From: Woeseiaceae bacterium
GTDB taxonomy: Bacteria > Pseudomonadota > Gammaproteobacteria > Steroidobacterales > Woeseiaceae
DNA length: 64,000 nt
Direction of reading: 5' to 3'
Assembly: GCA_021773035.1 (NCBI GenBank)
Contig: JAJFKU010000044.1
Location: forward strand, 1 to 64,000
Within the stretch, counting starts at the first letter, position 1; every line of letters begins with the position of its first letter. Under the pieces are notes generated by a model. The model did no database searches. It was not told the origin of the DNA and worked only from the letters and a program-made list of their open reading frames with translations. Of the stretch, positions 16,764-25,297 are shown one piece after another. A program made the translations under genes and the position numbers.

Positions 16764-18006
16764 CGATAAGTCTCTTTTCGAAATGTTGCAGCGCATTCAG
16801 CGCGCTGACGACACCGTCTTCATGGAAGCCGTTGCGCCAGTAAGCACCGCAGAAAAACGTCCGGTCGCTGTTCAGTTCCGCCTGCCGCTGCTGAGCAGCA
16901 ACCGCCTCCAGCGAATAAATCGGGTGAGCGTAGTTAATGCGTTTGATGATTTTTTCCGGGTCAATTCTTTGCTCGCTGTTCAGACTCACGCAGTACTGTT
17001 TCTGTACGGCGAGTGCCTGCAGAATGTTCATGTTGTAGGTAAGCGACGCACGCTGGCTGCCGTTCTCCGGGACGTGGTAGTTCCAGGCCGCCCAAACACG
17101 GCGGCGCTTTGGTAGTAAAGAAACGTCTGTGTGGAGAATTGCCTCGTTGGACTGGTAGCGAATAGCGCCAAGGACACTTTCTTCAGCAGCTGTCGGTTCG
17201 CGCAGCATGGCCAGTGCCTGATCGCTGTGACAGGCAATGAACACATAATCGAATAGTTCATAGCCGGCGGTCGCAGTCGCGACTTCGACGTGCCTCCCGA
17301 CACGGCGAATAGACCTGACGGGCGAATTGAGTCGAATACGGTCGCGGTGGGCGGCGACCAGCTTGCTAACGTACTCGCGGGAGCCACCTTCGATTACCCG
17401 CCAGGTCGGCCTGTCGCGAAGGCTCAGCAAACCGTGATTGTCGAAGAATTTAACCAGAAACATCACCGGCATCTGCATCACCGCTGCGGGCTCGGCTGAC
17501 CATATCGCCGCCGCCATGGGCACCAGATAATGTTCTGCGAATTCGGCGCTGTAACGGTTCGACAACAAATAGTCGCCCAGCGTCTGCCGGGCATCGACCT
17601 CTTCGAGTCCGTACAAAAGCTCTTCGTTGAAACGAAGAATATCGCGGATCATGCGATAGAAGCGTGGCCGCAGCAGGTTTCTCCGTTGCGCAAACAGGGC
17701 GTTCAGCGACGCACCGTTGTATTCGAGCTTACCGCTGCCGGCCTGCACGCTGAAGCTCATTTCACTGTCCTGGGAACGCTGCCCCAGTTCGTCGAGCAGC
17801 TGCATGAATTTCGGGTAGGTACGATCGTTGAAGACGATAAAGCCAGTATCGACGGCGACTGTATCTTCGCCGTCGGCGACGTTCACAGTGTTGCTATGAC
17901 CACCGACGTAAGAAGCGGCTTCATAGACAGTAATGTCGTGGTTCTCCCGCAGTTTGTACGCGACGACATTGCCGCTTATTCCGCTGCCGATGATCGCAAT
18001 CTTCAC
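16732..18006 (-). CDS. FAD-dependent amine-oxidase-like oxidoreductase
   Basis: A 424-residue flavoprotein. A GTG start at 18006, just after the lipocalin stop, places the dinucleotide-binding motif IAIIGSGISGNVVAYKL at the very N-terminus, as usual for this family; an upstream ATG would overlap the lipocalin gene. The second conserved segment VAVDTGFIVFNDRTYP is near residue 50, and the C-terminal FAD segment includes FFCGAYWRNGFHEDGV near 385. In clusters with Cfa-type enzymes and DUF1365, the homologue is proposed to desaturate or oxidise acyl chains, for example in furan fatty acid formation. That role is inferred from gene order. Confidence 0.88.
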   Translation of the reverse strand: MKIAIIGSGISGNVVAYKLRENHDITVYEAASYVGGHSNTVNVADGEDTVAVDTGFIVFNDRTYPKFMQLLDELGQRSQDSEMSFSVQAGSGKLEYNGASLNALFAQRRNLLRPRFYRMIRDILRFNEELLYGLEEVDARQTLGDYLLSNRYSAEFAEHYLVPMAAAIWSAEPAAVMQMPVMFLVKFFDNHGLLSLRDRPTWRVIEGGSREYVSKLVAAHRDRIRLNSPVRSIRRVGRHVEVATATAGYELFDYVFIACHSDQALAMLREPTAAEESVLGAIRYQSNEAILHTDVSLLPKRRRVWAAWNYHVPENGSQRASLTYNMNILQALAVQKQYCVSLNSEQRIDPEKIIKRINYAHPIYSLEAVAAQQRQAELNSDRTFFCGAYWRNGFHEDGVVSALNALQHFEKRLIDGQLHLRRAG

Positions 18007-18010
18007 CGCC

Positions 18011-18541
18011 TCACCACCGCTGCGGCACACGCTGCAACAGTGCCGTGTCGTAGCCCAGCGCCGCTACGAAGGTGACGAGCGCGTCATAGTCCTGATCGGA
18101 GATGCTGGGTGTGCGAGCCATGATCCAGACAAAGTCGCGCTTCTGCCGCGCTATAACTGTCTGCGAGTAATCGTCACTCAGATACACGACGCGGTAATCG
18201 GCCTTAATCGGCCAGACGAAGCGCATTCCCCACAGGGCGTTTGAATTCGTATCCTTGATGAAGGCTTTCGGATTGTATTCCTTCCGTTTGCCGTCAAAAC
18301 CACCCTTGCGATAGGTGAACGTTGTCGCGATAGTCCCATCGGCGTTCAGCTCGTAGGTCTCGACAGCGTTGTGTGCGCCTTTCTCAAGAAACGTCGGTAT
18401 GTTCGCAATGACATACCAATCGCCCATGAAGCGTTCAATATCGACGTAGTCAACAGTTTCCAATTCCGTTCCTTTGGACGCGCAGGCGCTCAGGGCGAAG
18501 GCTGCCAACACTAGTGTGAGAAGACTTTTGAAATGACTCAT
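18011..18541 (-). CDS. blc: Bacterial lipocalin (Blc-type lipoprotein)
   Basis: A 176-residue outer-membrane lipocalin. The ATG at 18541, directly after the stop of the preceding gene, gives a lipoprotein signal with LAAFALSAC (cysteine near residue 19). The lipocalin signature DYVDIERFMGDWYVIANIP is near residue 33, and the second block FVWIMARTPSISDQDYD near residue 140. Blc proteins bind fatty acids and lysophospholipids, which suits the surrounding lipid-modification genes. It sits mid-operon between the DUF6134 gene and the FAD oxidoreductase with almost no spacing. Confidence 0.9.
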   Translation of the reverse strand: MSHFKSLLTLVLAAFALSACASKGTELETVDYVDIERFMGDWYVIANIPTFLEKGAHNAVETYELNADGTIATTFTYRKGGFDGKRKEYNPKAFIKDTNSNALWGMRFVWPIKADYRVVYLSDDYSQTVIARQKRDFVWIMARTPSISDQDYDALVTFVAALGYDTALLQRVPQRW

Positions 18542-18542
18542 A

Positions 18543-19193
18543 TCAGGAAAGCTCATAGCGAATCCGGTGACCACCCTTGGCTACCGACTCCAATGCGAGC
18601 CAGCGGTCATCGTCGGAGTACCAAAGCGTTAAGTCGACGCCGTAGGCCGTCAGGCGATAGCGGGTCGCCGGCACTACCTCGCCGCGGACGACAACGCTAT
18701 CCGCACCGGCGTCGTCGACACTAACTTCAACGTATTCGCCGGTCTGTGGGTTGAGAAGGCTGCTTTGCTCAAGGAAGTCACGATTCCAGTAGGCGAAGGA
18801 CATTACGCACTCCGGTAATTCGAACGACGACTCGCCGTCGTCCACGGTGAAGCTACCGGTGCGGCGCTGCCCGCTGATATCGAAGCGTTTCCCATTTGCG
18901 TTGGTTTCAGCATCGAAGCCCAGCAGACAGTTGTCTGACCATCGCTCTGAGTTGCTGTGTTGAAACCGATATGCCGAGATAAACAGAATCTTGTAGTTGA
19001 AGCTTGCTTCACTGCGAACCTGCTCTATGCCATCGGTTCTGGATACTTCGTAGTGGTGTTGTCCAACCCGCTTGTCGTTCAGATAAACGTCGAACTCCCA
19101 ACGAGAGACCGAATTCTCGGGCATATTCGCAAGTGCAGGCACACTGAGCGCGAGCAGCAGGAAACCAAGCATCATCGGACGCCGGTTTTTCAT
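18543..19193 (-). CDS. DUF6134 family exported protein
   Basis: A 216-residue protein with a clear signal peptide (residues about 1-22, ending PALA). The mature part is beta-rich, with the pattern SRWEFDVYLNDKRVGQHHYE near its start and two cysteines (CLLGF and ELPEC). It matches the family known as DUF6134, common beside DUF1295, DUF2878 and lipocalin genes. It starts within the last four bases of the DUF1295 gene. A periplasmic lipid-handling or stress role is a guess from context. Confidence 0.75.
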   Translation of the reverse strand: MKNRRPMMLGFLLLALSVPALANMPENSVSRWEFDVYLNDKRVGQHHYEVSRTDGIEQVRSEASFNYKILFISAYRFQHSNSERWSDNCLLGFDAETNANGKRFDISGQRRTGSFTVDDGESSFELPECVMSFAYWNRDFLEQSSLLNPQTGEYVEVSVDDAGADSVVVRGEVVPATRYRLTAYGVDLTLWYSDDDRWLALESVAKGGHRIRYELS

Positions 19194-19981
19194 CGCATAT
19201 CCTCCACAGCCGCTGCACGTTTGCGCCCGGGCCCCGGGAAGAAGGCGTTGGTAGTCTCTATGTACTCGAGATACTTCGGGCGTCTCTCCGAGATGGTCCG
19301 CTCCAACATCGCCACGCCCGATACCTTAAGCAACAACAGGCTCATCAGGATCGGCGACGCCACGCTCCACCAGCCACCGGCAGACACGGCGAACAGGTAG
19401 TACGCCCACCAGATGCAAAAATCGCCAAAGTAGTTCGGGTGACGGGTGAAGCGCCAAAAGCCGGTATCGAGCACCCTGCCCGCATTCTGCGGGTCCTTCC
19501 TGAATCTGGACAACTGGTAGTCGCCGCCGGCTTCGAAAACGAAGCCCACGAGCCACAGGCTCAGGGCCATTACATCGAGCAGCCCCAGTGGAACGTCCGC
19601 GGTAATCGCCGGCAGCAGCGGCAGTGCGACCAGCCATGCGAGCACGCCCTGCAGACCGAACACGATGTAAAGGCTCTTCAGAGCAAAACCGGGCTCGTTG
19701 TTACTGCGAATAGAACGATACCGATAGTCCTCCTCTTCACCGAAGTTCCGCGAAGTGATGTAAAGCGACAGACGCAGCGCCCAGATTGCGACCAGCACCA
19801 GAACAATTACACCTCTGTCCGACAGGGCCGGCGCCGAAGCCGCAAAGACCATTGCTGCCAGCAGAAAGAACAGCGACCATAAGCTGTCGACGACGCTGAC
19901 GTTTTCCCGCAGTACGCTGTAGACCCAGGCGCCAATGCCTACCGCAAGTATCGTGTAGAGAGCCAGTGAGTAGGGATGCAT
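19190..19981 (-). CDS. DUF1295 (steroid 5-alpha-reductase-like) membrane protein
   Basis: A 263-residue integral membrane protein with about six or seven hydrophobic helices. The ATG at 19981 shares a base with the upstream stop (TGATG); an alternative ATG lies six bases earlier. The family signature is near the C-terminus: FWRFTRHPNYFGDFCIWW, with RHPNYFGD matching the NADPH-binding segment of steroid 5-alpha-reductase-like enzymes. It precedes DUF6134 with an ATGA overlap. Membership of a light- or stress-induced lipid cluster is common for DUF1295. The substrate is unknown. Confidence 0.88.
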   Translation of the reverse strand: MHPYSLALYTILAVGIGAWVYSVLRENVSVVDSLWSLFFLLAAMVFAASAPALSDRGVIVLVLVAIWALRLSLYITSRNFGEEEDYRYRSIRSNNEPGFALKSLYIVFGLQGVLAWLVALPLLPAITADVPLGLLDVMALSLWLVGFVFEAGGDYQLSRFRKDPQNAGRVLDTGFWRFTRHPNYFGDFCIWWAYYLFAVSAGGWWSVASPILMSLLLLKVSGVAMLERTISERRPKYLEYIETTNAFFPGPGRKRAAAVEDMR

Positions 19982-20541
19982 CAACATTCCTGCACCTCTG
20001 CGCGCCAGCGCTGACGCAGTGTCGGCGTCGCTGGCATGCCGTCGAAATGCTCGGACAGTCGCATCAGAACCGGCATCATCACGGCCCAGCCGATTGCGAG
20101 CGCCAGCAACGCGGCAGACGGCGCGACCAGGACGATGCCACCGAGTTTCTCGCCGGCAATGTAACTGAGTGGACCGCCGAAAAAGCCGAACAACGCAGCC
20201 GTCGCCGGTTTGCGTCGAAACCAGCGCATCGAAACATTGAGTGTCGTCGCGAACAGCATCCACATCGTGATAATCCAGTACGGCGCCATCGATGCATGGA
20301 ACAGGCCCGAGGAGTAGGTGACCCAGCCGCTGCTGACAAGCACGCTGTCAAATACCGCGCCCATCAGCCCACAGATCAGCACCAGCAGCAGTTCCTCGAT
20401 GGGACGGCGCGCCGCTTTGAAGTGCAGTAGCAGAGCCACCAGCAAGGTCACGGGACCCAACCATGGCATCTGCTGCGCGCCGCCGATCACGGATACCAGC
20501 CAGCCGATCTGAAACACCACGATATTGATCAGTGTAAACAT
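19981..20541 (-). CDS. DUF2878 membrane protein
   Basis: A 186-residue membrane protein with about five helices, starting MFTLINIVVFQIGWLVSVIG at 20541, just after the preceding stop; a longer opening would run into the methyltransferase. The DUF2878 pattern includes the conserved first helix, WVTYSSGLFHASMAPYWI and RWFRRKPATAALFGFFGGPL. The gene is translationally coupled to DUF1295 (TGATG). DUF2878 proteins are nearly always found with DUF1295 and Cfa-type methyltransferases, as here; the biochemical role is unknown. Confidence 0.85.
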   Translation of the reverse strand: MFTLINIVVFQIGWLVSVIGGAQQMPWLGPVTLLVALLLHFKAARRPIEELLLVLICGLMGAVFDSVLVSSGWVTYSSGLFHASMAPYWIITMWMLFATTLNVSMRWFRRKPATAALFGFFGGPLSYIAGEKLGGIVLVAPSAALLALAIGWAVMMPVLMRLSEHFDGMPATPTLRQRWRAEVQEC

Positions 20542-20542
20542 G

Positions 20543-21592
20543 TCAGCGCGCCACCTTGTGAAACAGATAATGCCCGACGTACCACTCGGTACCTTCGTCA
20601 TAGGCGAAGAGTTCGGCACAGGCCATGAAGAACATGCGCCAGCGCTGCCACCAGAGCGCAGCGTTTTCGGCACCGTAACACTCGGTCAGCAGCGGCATGA
20701 TTTGCGCGCGATTCGTGTCTAAACGACGCAACCAGGCATTGCAGGTGCGCTCATAGTGCTGGCCGTTCCAGTGCCAGCGCTTTTCGATGCCGAGATCGCC
20801 GACGAAGCGCAGCGGCAGGTCGGCGCTCGGCATTATGCCGCCGGAAAAAAAGTAGCGGCTCATCCAGTCGCCCGGACCCTTATCGATGTATTCGTAGGGC
20901 GTCATCCTGTGACAAAAAACATGCATAAAGAAGCGACCGTCGGGTTTTAACCAGCCACCAATGCGTCGAAACAGCTCGCCGTAGTTGCGCATGTGTTCGA
21001 ACATTTCAACGGACACGACCCGGTCGTAGTTGCCGCCGGCATCGAAGTCGTTCATGTCGCAGACCGTAACCTGGACGTTCTGTATGTCACGGCGCTCGGC
21101 CTGCCCAACAATGAAGTCCCTCTGTGTACGGGAATTCGAAACAGAGTGTATGGATGAGTTGGGAAAACGCTCCGCCATCCAGAGTGACAGCGAGCCCCAG
21201 CCACAACCAAGGTCCAGAACCTTCATACCGTCTTCTATTCCAGCGCGCTTTGCCGTTAGCTCAAGCGCCGCGGCCTCCGCCTCGGTCAGCGAGCATTCGT
21301 CCTCCGGCCAAAAGCAGCAGCTGTACTTGAGATGCTCGCCCATAACGTGTTCGAAGAAGCTTGCGGGAACCTCGTAGTGCTGTTCATTGGCAAGCTCCGG
21401 CAGCAACGCGATCGGCGACGCATTCATCATGTCGACGAATCGATTCAGAGTATTAGCCGCGAACTCGACGTTTCCCGACTGAATCTCCCGTCGCTTGCGT
21501 TCCAGCAAACGGCGTACCCCGGCTCGAATAACTGAGTCCGGGACCAGACTCGATTCGGTCCAGCTGACGGCTTTTGCGGTTATTCCGTTCAA
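20543..21592 (-). CDS. Second Cfa-type SAM-dependent methyltransferase
   Basis: A 349-residue class I methyltransferase of the cyclopropane-synthase family, clearly different from the one at 14740-15993 and shorter. It shows NEQHYEVPASFFEHVMGEHL (near residue 69), SAM motif VLDLGCGWGSLSLWMAERF (near 125) and VVSVEMFEHMRNY (near 188). It is the first gene of the operon that ends in the other Cfa enzyme, and it is divergent from the photolyase. Two such enzymes in one operon suggest two successive or alternative acyl-chain methylations. In Rhodobacter-type clusters this kind of protein takes part in methylated furan fatty acid formation, so that is a fair hypothesis. Confidence 0.88.
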   Translation of the reverse strand: MNGITAKAVSWTESSLVPDSVIRAGVRRLLERKRREIQSGNVEFAANTLNRFVDMMNASPIALLPELANEQHYEVPASFFEHVMGEHLKYSCCFWPEDECSLTEAEAAALELTAKRAGIEDGMKVLDLGCGWGSLSLWMAERFPNSSIHSVSNSRTQRDFIVGQAERRDIQNVQVTVCDMNDFDAGGNYDRVVSVEMFEHMRNYGELFRRIGGWLKPDGRFFMHVFCHRMTPYEYIDKGPGDWMSRYFFSGGIMPSADLPLRFVGDLGIEKRWHWNGQHYERTCNAWLRRLDTNRAQIMPLLTECYGAENAALWWQRWRMFFMACAELFAYDEGTEWYVGHYLFHKVAR

Positions 21593-21735
21593 TCTTCACT
21601 CCTGCTTTCCTCGACTGACTATACGACCGGCGAAATCGCTCAACAACGGCTGCAGGCCCTTTGTTACATTCACTTACAAATGGCGGACTCAACAAGCCAT
21701 ACAATGCTTTTTCCGTAAGCAAAAGAGAGAACGAA

Positions 21736-23229
21736 ATGGCACCGGCAATCCTCTGGTTGCGCCGCAATTTGCGGCTTGCCGACAACCAGGCTTTGATAGC
21801 GGCTGCTAAGTCAGGCAGACCGATACTGCCCGTCTACGTGCTCGATGAACTCGACTCCGGTGAGGCGAGCCGCTGGTGGCTGCATGGCAGCCTCGCCTCG
21901 CTGCAGAAACAATTGCACATAAGGGGCGGCTCGTTGCTGCTGCTAAGCGGTTCTCCGGCACCGCTGTTGCGACAACTGGCTGCGCGCTGCGGGTCCGGGT
22001 CCATTTACTATTGCCGCCGTTATGAGCCCATCGCGAGAGCTCAGGAAACCGCACTCGAAACGTCGCTGGCTACGAGCGTCGAGGTTCACTCGTTCAGCGA
22101 CTCTTATCTGGGTAATCACAAGAACATTCTGACGAACGGCGGCACGCCGTTTCGCATTTTCACGCCCTACTGGAAGTCGGCAAGCGCCGGCCCGGAGATA
22201 CCCCAACCGCAACCGGTACCGCCGAGGCTGAGCTTCGCTTCGCATGACCACAAATCACAGACTCTCGCCGACCTGAAACTATTGCCGCGACAGCCAGACT
22301 GGGCCGGCGGTCTTCGCGACACGTGGACACCCGGTGAAGAGGGCGCATTGGAACGTCTCGACAAAATCGAAAACGCGACCAGTAATTACGCGCTCGAGCG
22401 GGATCGCCCGGATATCGATACGACATCGCGACTCTCGCCACACCTGCATTTTGGCGAAATCAGCGTAAGACAAGCCGTCAATGCCATAAGAAACACAGGC
22501 GCAAATCCCGCTCCGTCCCCAGGCGCTGCAGCCCTGCTGCGACAACTCTATTGGCGCGACTTCAGCGCTTATCTGCTGTTTCATTTTCCAGCTCTGCCCA
22601 CCGCCCCGCTGCGAGCTGTTTTCGACCACTTCCCCTGCACTGATGACAGTAGCGACCTTGAGGCCTGGCAGCGTGGCATGACCGGCTATCCGATCGTCGA
22701 CGCCGGCATGCGCCAGCTTTGGAGTAGCGGCTGGATGCACAATCGCGTGCGCATGATCGTCGCGTCGTTTTTGGTCAAGGACCTGTTGATACCGTGGCAG
22801 CGCGGCGCTGACTGGTTCCTCAACACGCTGGTTGACGCCGACCTCGCCAACAACTCTGCCGGCTGGCAGTGGGTGGCCGGCTGCGGTACCGACGCAGCAC
22901 CCTATTTCCGCATCTTCAATCCAGTCCTGCAAGGCAAAAAATTCGACCCTGACGGCCACTATGTGCGGCGCTGGATTCCGCAGCTTGACGCCCTGCCAAC
23001 GAAATTCGTGCACGAACCCTGGACCGCGAGTATGGAGACGCAGTTATCCTGCAATGTGTTGCTCGGTCGCGATTACCCACAACCGATCGTCGATCATGGC
23101 GTGGCACGAAAAGACGCGCTTAGCGCTTATCAACAAGCCCGCGACAGATACGCACTGGATAGCGCTTCAGAGCAGCGGAATTCGGACCTCGAAGCAGGCC
23201 CCCGCTCCCCCGGTGTCAAGCAGCGTTAG
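21736..23229 (+). CDS. phrB: Deoxyribodipyrimidine photolyase
   Basis: A 497-residue photolyase/cryptochrome protein. The ATG at 21736 has AAGAGAGA upstream and starts with the expected antenna-domain strand, APAILWLRRNLRLADNQAL. The C-terminal FAD domain carries LLRQLYWRDFSAYLLFHFP (near 270), GYPIVDAGMRQLWSSGWMHN (near 315), and ADLANNSAGWQWVAGCG plus FDPDGHYVRRWIP (near 372-417), which define a class I CPD photolyase. It repairs UV dimers using light. It is divergent from the lipid operon, a pairing typical of light or singlet-oxygen regulons. Its last 63 bases overlap, tail to tail, the histidine kinase gene. Confidence 0.94.
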   Translation: MAPAILWLRRNLRLADNQALIAAAKSGRPILPVYVLDELDSGEASRWWLHGSLASLQKQLHIRGGSLLLLSGSPAPLLRQLAARCGSGSIYYCRRYEPIARAQETALETSLATSVEVHSFSDSYLGNHKNILTNGGTPFRIFTPYWKSASAGPEIPQPQPVPPRLSFASHDHKSQTLADLKLLPRQPDWAGGLRDTWTPGEEGALERLDKIENATSNYALERDRPDIDTTSRLSPHLHFGEISVRQAVNAIRNTGANPAPSPGAAALLRQLYWRDFSAYLLFHFPALPTAPLRAVFDHFPCTDDSSDLEAWQRGMTGYPIVDAGMRQLWSSGWMHNRVRMIVASFLVKDLLIPWQRGADWFLNTLVDADLANNSAGWQWVAGCGTDAAPYFRIFNPVLQGKKFDPDGHYVRRWIPQLDALPTKFVHEPWTASMETQLSCNVLLGRDYPQPIVDHGVARKDALSAYQQARDRYALDSASEQRNSDLEAGPRSPGVKQR

Positions 23230-24501
23230 GGAACCCCCGTGGGCCCTGGCAACCAGCGTCGCGAGATACAGCCCAAGGCCGGTTCCACCCGACTCGCGTG
23301 CCCGCGAACGGTCGCCACGATAAAACGGCTCACCGATATACTGAGCGTCTTCTTCAGGCAAGCCGGGGCCACGGTCGCGGACGGTCATCACCAGCTCGGC
23401 GTCGTCTGCCGCAATCGTCAACTCGATCTGGCCGTCGGACGCTTTCGAATAACGCAACGCGTTGCTGAGAAGGTTTTTAAGCAGCAGCGTAATGCGCACC
23501 TCGTCGAGGCTCGCTCGAATTCGTTCATCCGATTGAATAACGCAGATACGTTCTCTATCGCGCGAGAAAAAGTCGTCCAGAAGGTCATCAACCAGATCGC
23601 GAATCAATACGTTCGTACGCGCCAGCGCAGCGTGCTGGACGTTCAGCCTTTCAGCTTCCAGCAGTGACGCGACGATTTTCTCCATTATCAGAATCTCGTC
23701 CTTGAGACTTTCGCGATTTTCTTCTTCGATAAACTCAAGCGTCAGACGCATCCGTGACAGCGGTGTTCGAAGCTCGTGGCTGATGCCCAGCAACAAGGCG
23801 CGCTTCGCATCCAGCATGCGCTCAACGTCTGCCGCCAGCTTATTAATGTCATTGGCCAGGTCGCCCAGTTGATCGCGGCGAATATTGCTGATTCGGTGAT
23901 CGAAGTTACCGCGGCCGATGTGCGCCGCACCATCGCGAATCAGACCGATAGGCCGAAACAGCCAGCGGACAGCCGTATAGGCTATCAGTAAGAATGTCAG
24001 GCCCATACCAACGATCAGGTAGGTCAGATCGATGCCGCCCGGCATGTCCGCGATTCTCGGTGTGGACACGACAATGTCGTATTCGCCCTGGCGCATTTTC
24101 AGCAGCGCATGATCTTCCCAGTCGCCGAACTCAACGCCCTGCAGTTCATCGACCCAGGCGCCGGGGTCATCACTGAAGTTCGGACTGGGGCCAAACTCCA
24201 GTTCGCTCAGCTGCGGAAAGTCCGGATCCGATGCCCAGTCGATGTCCGGACCCAGAATGCGTATATCGACGGGCACGCGCTGGGTAATCGCTATCGCCCT
24301 GTCAATCCGTGGCGGCGAACCGATATCCTCTCGTACATAGCTGACATGCAGGGACAGATGACCGCTGATCAGGCCGCGGATGTCATCGCTGTTGTAGACA
24401 ATCTGGATAGCCTTGAAGGTGCCAAAAACAAATAGGCCGCCGAGCAGGACGAATACGGCTAGCAGGCGAAACGACAGCGACCGCGAGAAATGCTTAATCA
24501 T
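23167..24501 (-). CDS. Sensor histidine kinase (EnvZ/CpxA type)
   Basis: A 444-residue inner-membrane kinase. The start at 24501 overlaps the response-regulator stop by eight bases. The first helix is FRLLAVFVLLGGLFVFGTF (about 10-28). A periplasmic domain of about 130 residues follows, then a second helix LIVGMGLTFLLIAYTAVRWL (near 160) and a HAMP linker. The phosphoacceptor box is LLLGISHELRTPLSRMRL (near 240), and the ATPase domain shows NALRYSK, DRGPGLPEE and GGTGLGLYLATLVARAHGG. The stimulus is unknown. The gene is cotranscribed with the regulator at 24494-25189 and its 3' end overlaps the photolyase gene. Confidence 0.92.
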   Translation of the reverse strand: MIKHFSRSLSFRLLAVFVLLGGLFVFGTFKAIQIVYNSDDIRGLISGHLSLHVSYVREDIGSPPRIDRAIAITQRVPVDIRILGPDIDWASDPDFPQLSELEFGPSPNFSDDPGAWVDELQGVEFGDWEDHALLKMRQGEYDIVVSTPRIADMPGGIDLTYLIVGMGLTFLLIAYTAVRWLFRPIGLIRDGAAHIGRGNFDHRISNIRRDQLGDLANDINKLAADVERMLDAKRALLLGISHELRTPLSRMRLTLEFIEEENRESLKDEILIMEKIVASLLEAERLNVQHAALARTNVLIRDLVDDLLDDFFSRDRERICVIQSDERIRASLDEVRITLLLKNLLSNALRYSKASDGQIELTIAADDAELVMTVRDRGPGLPEEDAQYIGEPFYRGDRSRARESGGTGLGLYLATLVARAHGGSLTLLDTGGAGACFEVRIPLL

Positions 24502-25189
24502 CGGCAAGCGGTACGCCGACGAAGGAATAACCACGCCCCCAGACCGTCTGTATGAATCGTGGCGGCTTGGTCGGAGTGCCCAGCTTTTGCCGCAGGCGAC
24601 TCACCATGATGTCGACCGAACGCGTCAATAGCGCGGCATCGATGCCGCGCAGTTCGCTCAATATTTCATCGCGCGACAGTTTGCGGCCGTGCCGGCGCGC
24701 GAGAATCAGTAGCAACTCGTATTCCATCGAGGTCAGATCGACCGCCACATTGTCGACGGCAACGGAGCGCGTCTCGGTATCGATGGTCAGCCCCTCGAAC
24801 TGCAGCTTGCCCATCGTCGAACCCGTCTGCTCGGCCCGCCGCAGCGTTGCCTGCACCCGCGCAACCAGCTCGCGCGGTTCAAACGGTTTACCAACGTAGT
24901 CGTCGGCGCCCAGTTCCAGGCCCGATACGCGATCAATGACATCGCCGCGTGCCGTGAGCATGATGATCGGAATATTGCTCTTCTTGCGGACCTCCCGGCA
25001 GATTTCGAAACCGTCCATACCGGGCAGCATCACGTCCAGCAGCAACAGATCCGGCTCGGTGCGCGCGAGCTTCTTGAAACCGTCTTCGGCATTGAAGGCG
25101 CAGGTCAGATTGATGCCATAGCGCTTGAAATATGCTTGCAGGAGTTCCGAGTGCTTTCGGTCGTCGTCGATGATCAGAACCTTCGTCAT
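24494..25189 (-). CDS. OmpR-family response regulator
   Basis: A 231-residue two-domain regulator. The ATG at 25189 begins TKVLIIDDDRKHSELL, a proper receiver start. The phospho-acceptor aspartate lies in DLLLLDVMLPGMDGFEI (near residue 50), with the switch residues in IIMLTARG (near 80) and the lysine in ADDYVGKPFEPREL (near 102). The C-terminal winged helix (about 130-228) ends with MVSRLRQKLG and FIQTVWGRGYSFV. It pairs with the kinase that follows with an eight-base overlap. Targets are not evident from the window. Confidence 0.93.
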   Translation of the reverse strand: MTKVLIIDDDRKHSELLQAYFKRYGINLTCAFNAEDGFKKLARTEPDLLLLDVMLPGMDGFEICREVRKKSNIPIIMLTARGDVIDRVSGLELGADDYVGKPFEPRELVARVQATLRRAEQTGSTMGKLQFEGLTIDTETRSVAVDNVAVDLTSMEYELLLILARRHGRKLSRDEILSELRGIDAALLTRSVDIMVSRLRQKLGTPTKPPRFIQTVWGRGYSFVGVPLADD

Positions 25190-25246
25190 CGCCTGATGAT
25201 ACCTGCTGTTCACAACCTCAGCGCCGCGCAATGGCCGGGGACAACG

Positions 25247-25277
25247 AAAAAAGCGCCCGGGAGGGGAGTCCCGGGCA
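25247..25277 (-). terminator. Intrinsic terminator after the DUF4397 gene
   Basis: On the minus strand a perfect 8-bp stem (25270-25277 with 25256-25263, GCCCGGGA/TCCCGGGC) with a six-base loop is followed by a run of T's (25247-25253). It lies 20 bases past the DUF4397 stop and before the response regulator, separating the two transcription units. Confidence 0.88.
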
Positions 25278-25297
25278 CTTCGAACCCACTCGGGTTG

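Noticed and set aside
19547..19560. A 14-base match (CACGAGCCACAGGC) to the conserved hairpin loop inside the DUF1295 gene
   Set aside because: It encodes the ordinary hydrophobic stretch L-W-L-V of a membrane helix and has no flanking inverted repeat, so it is probably coincidence; worth remembering if the loop proves to be a protein target.
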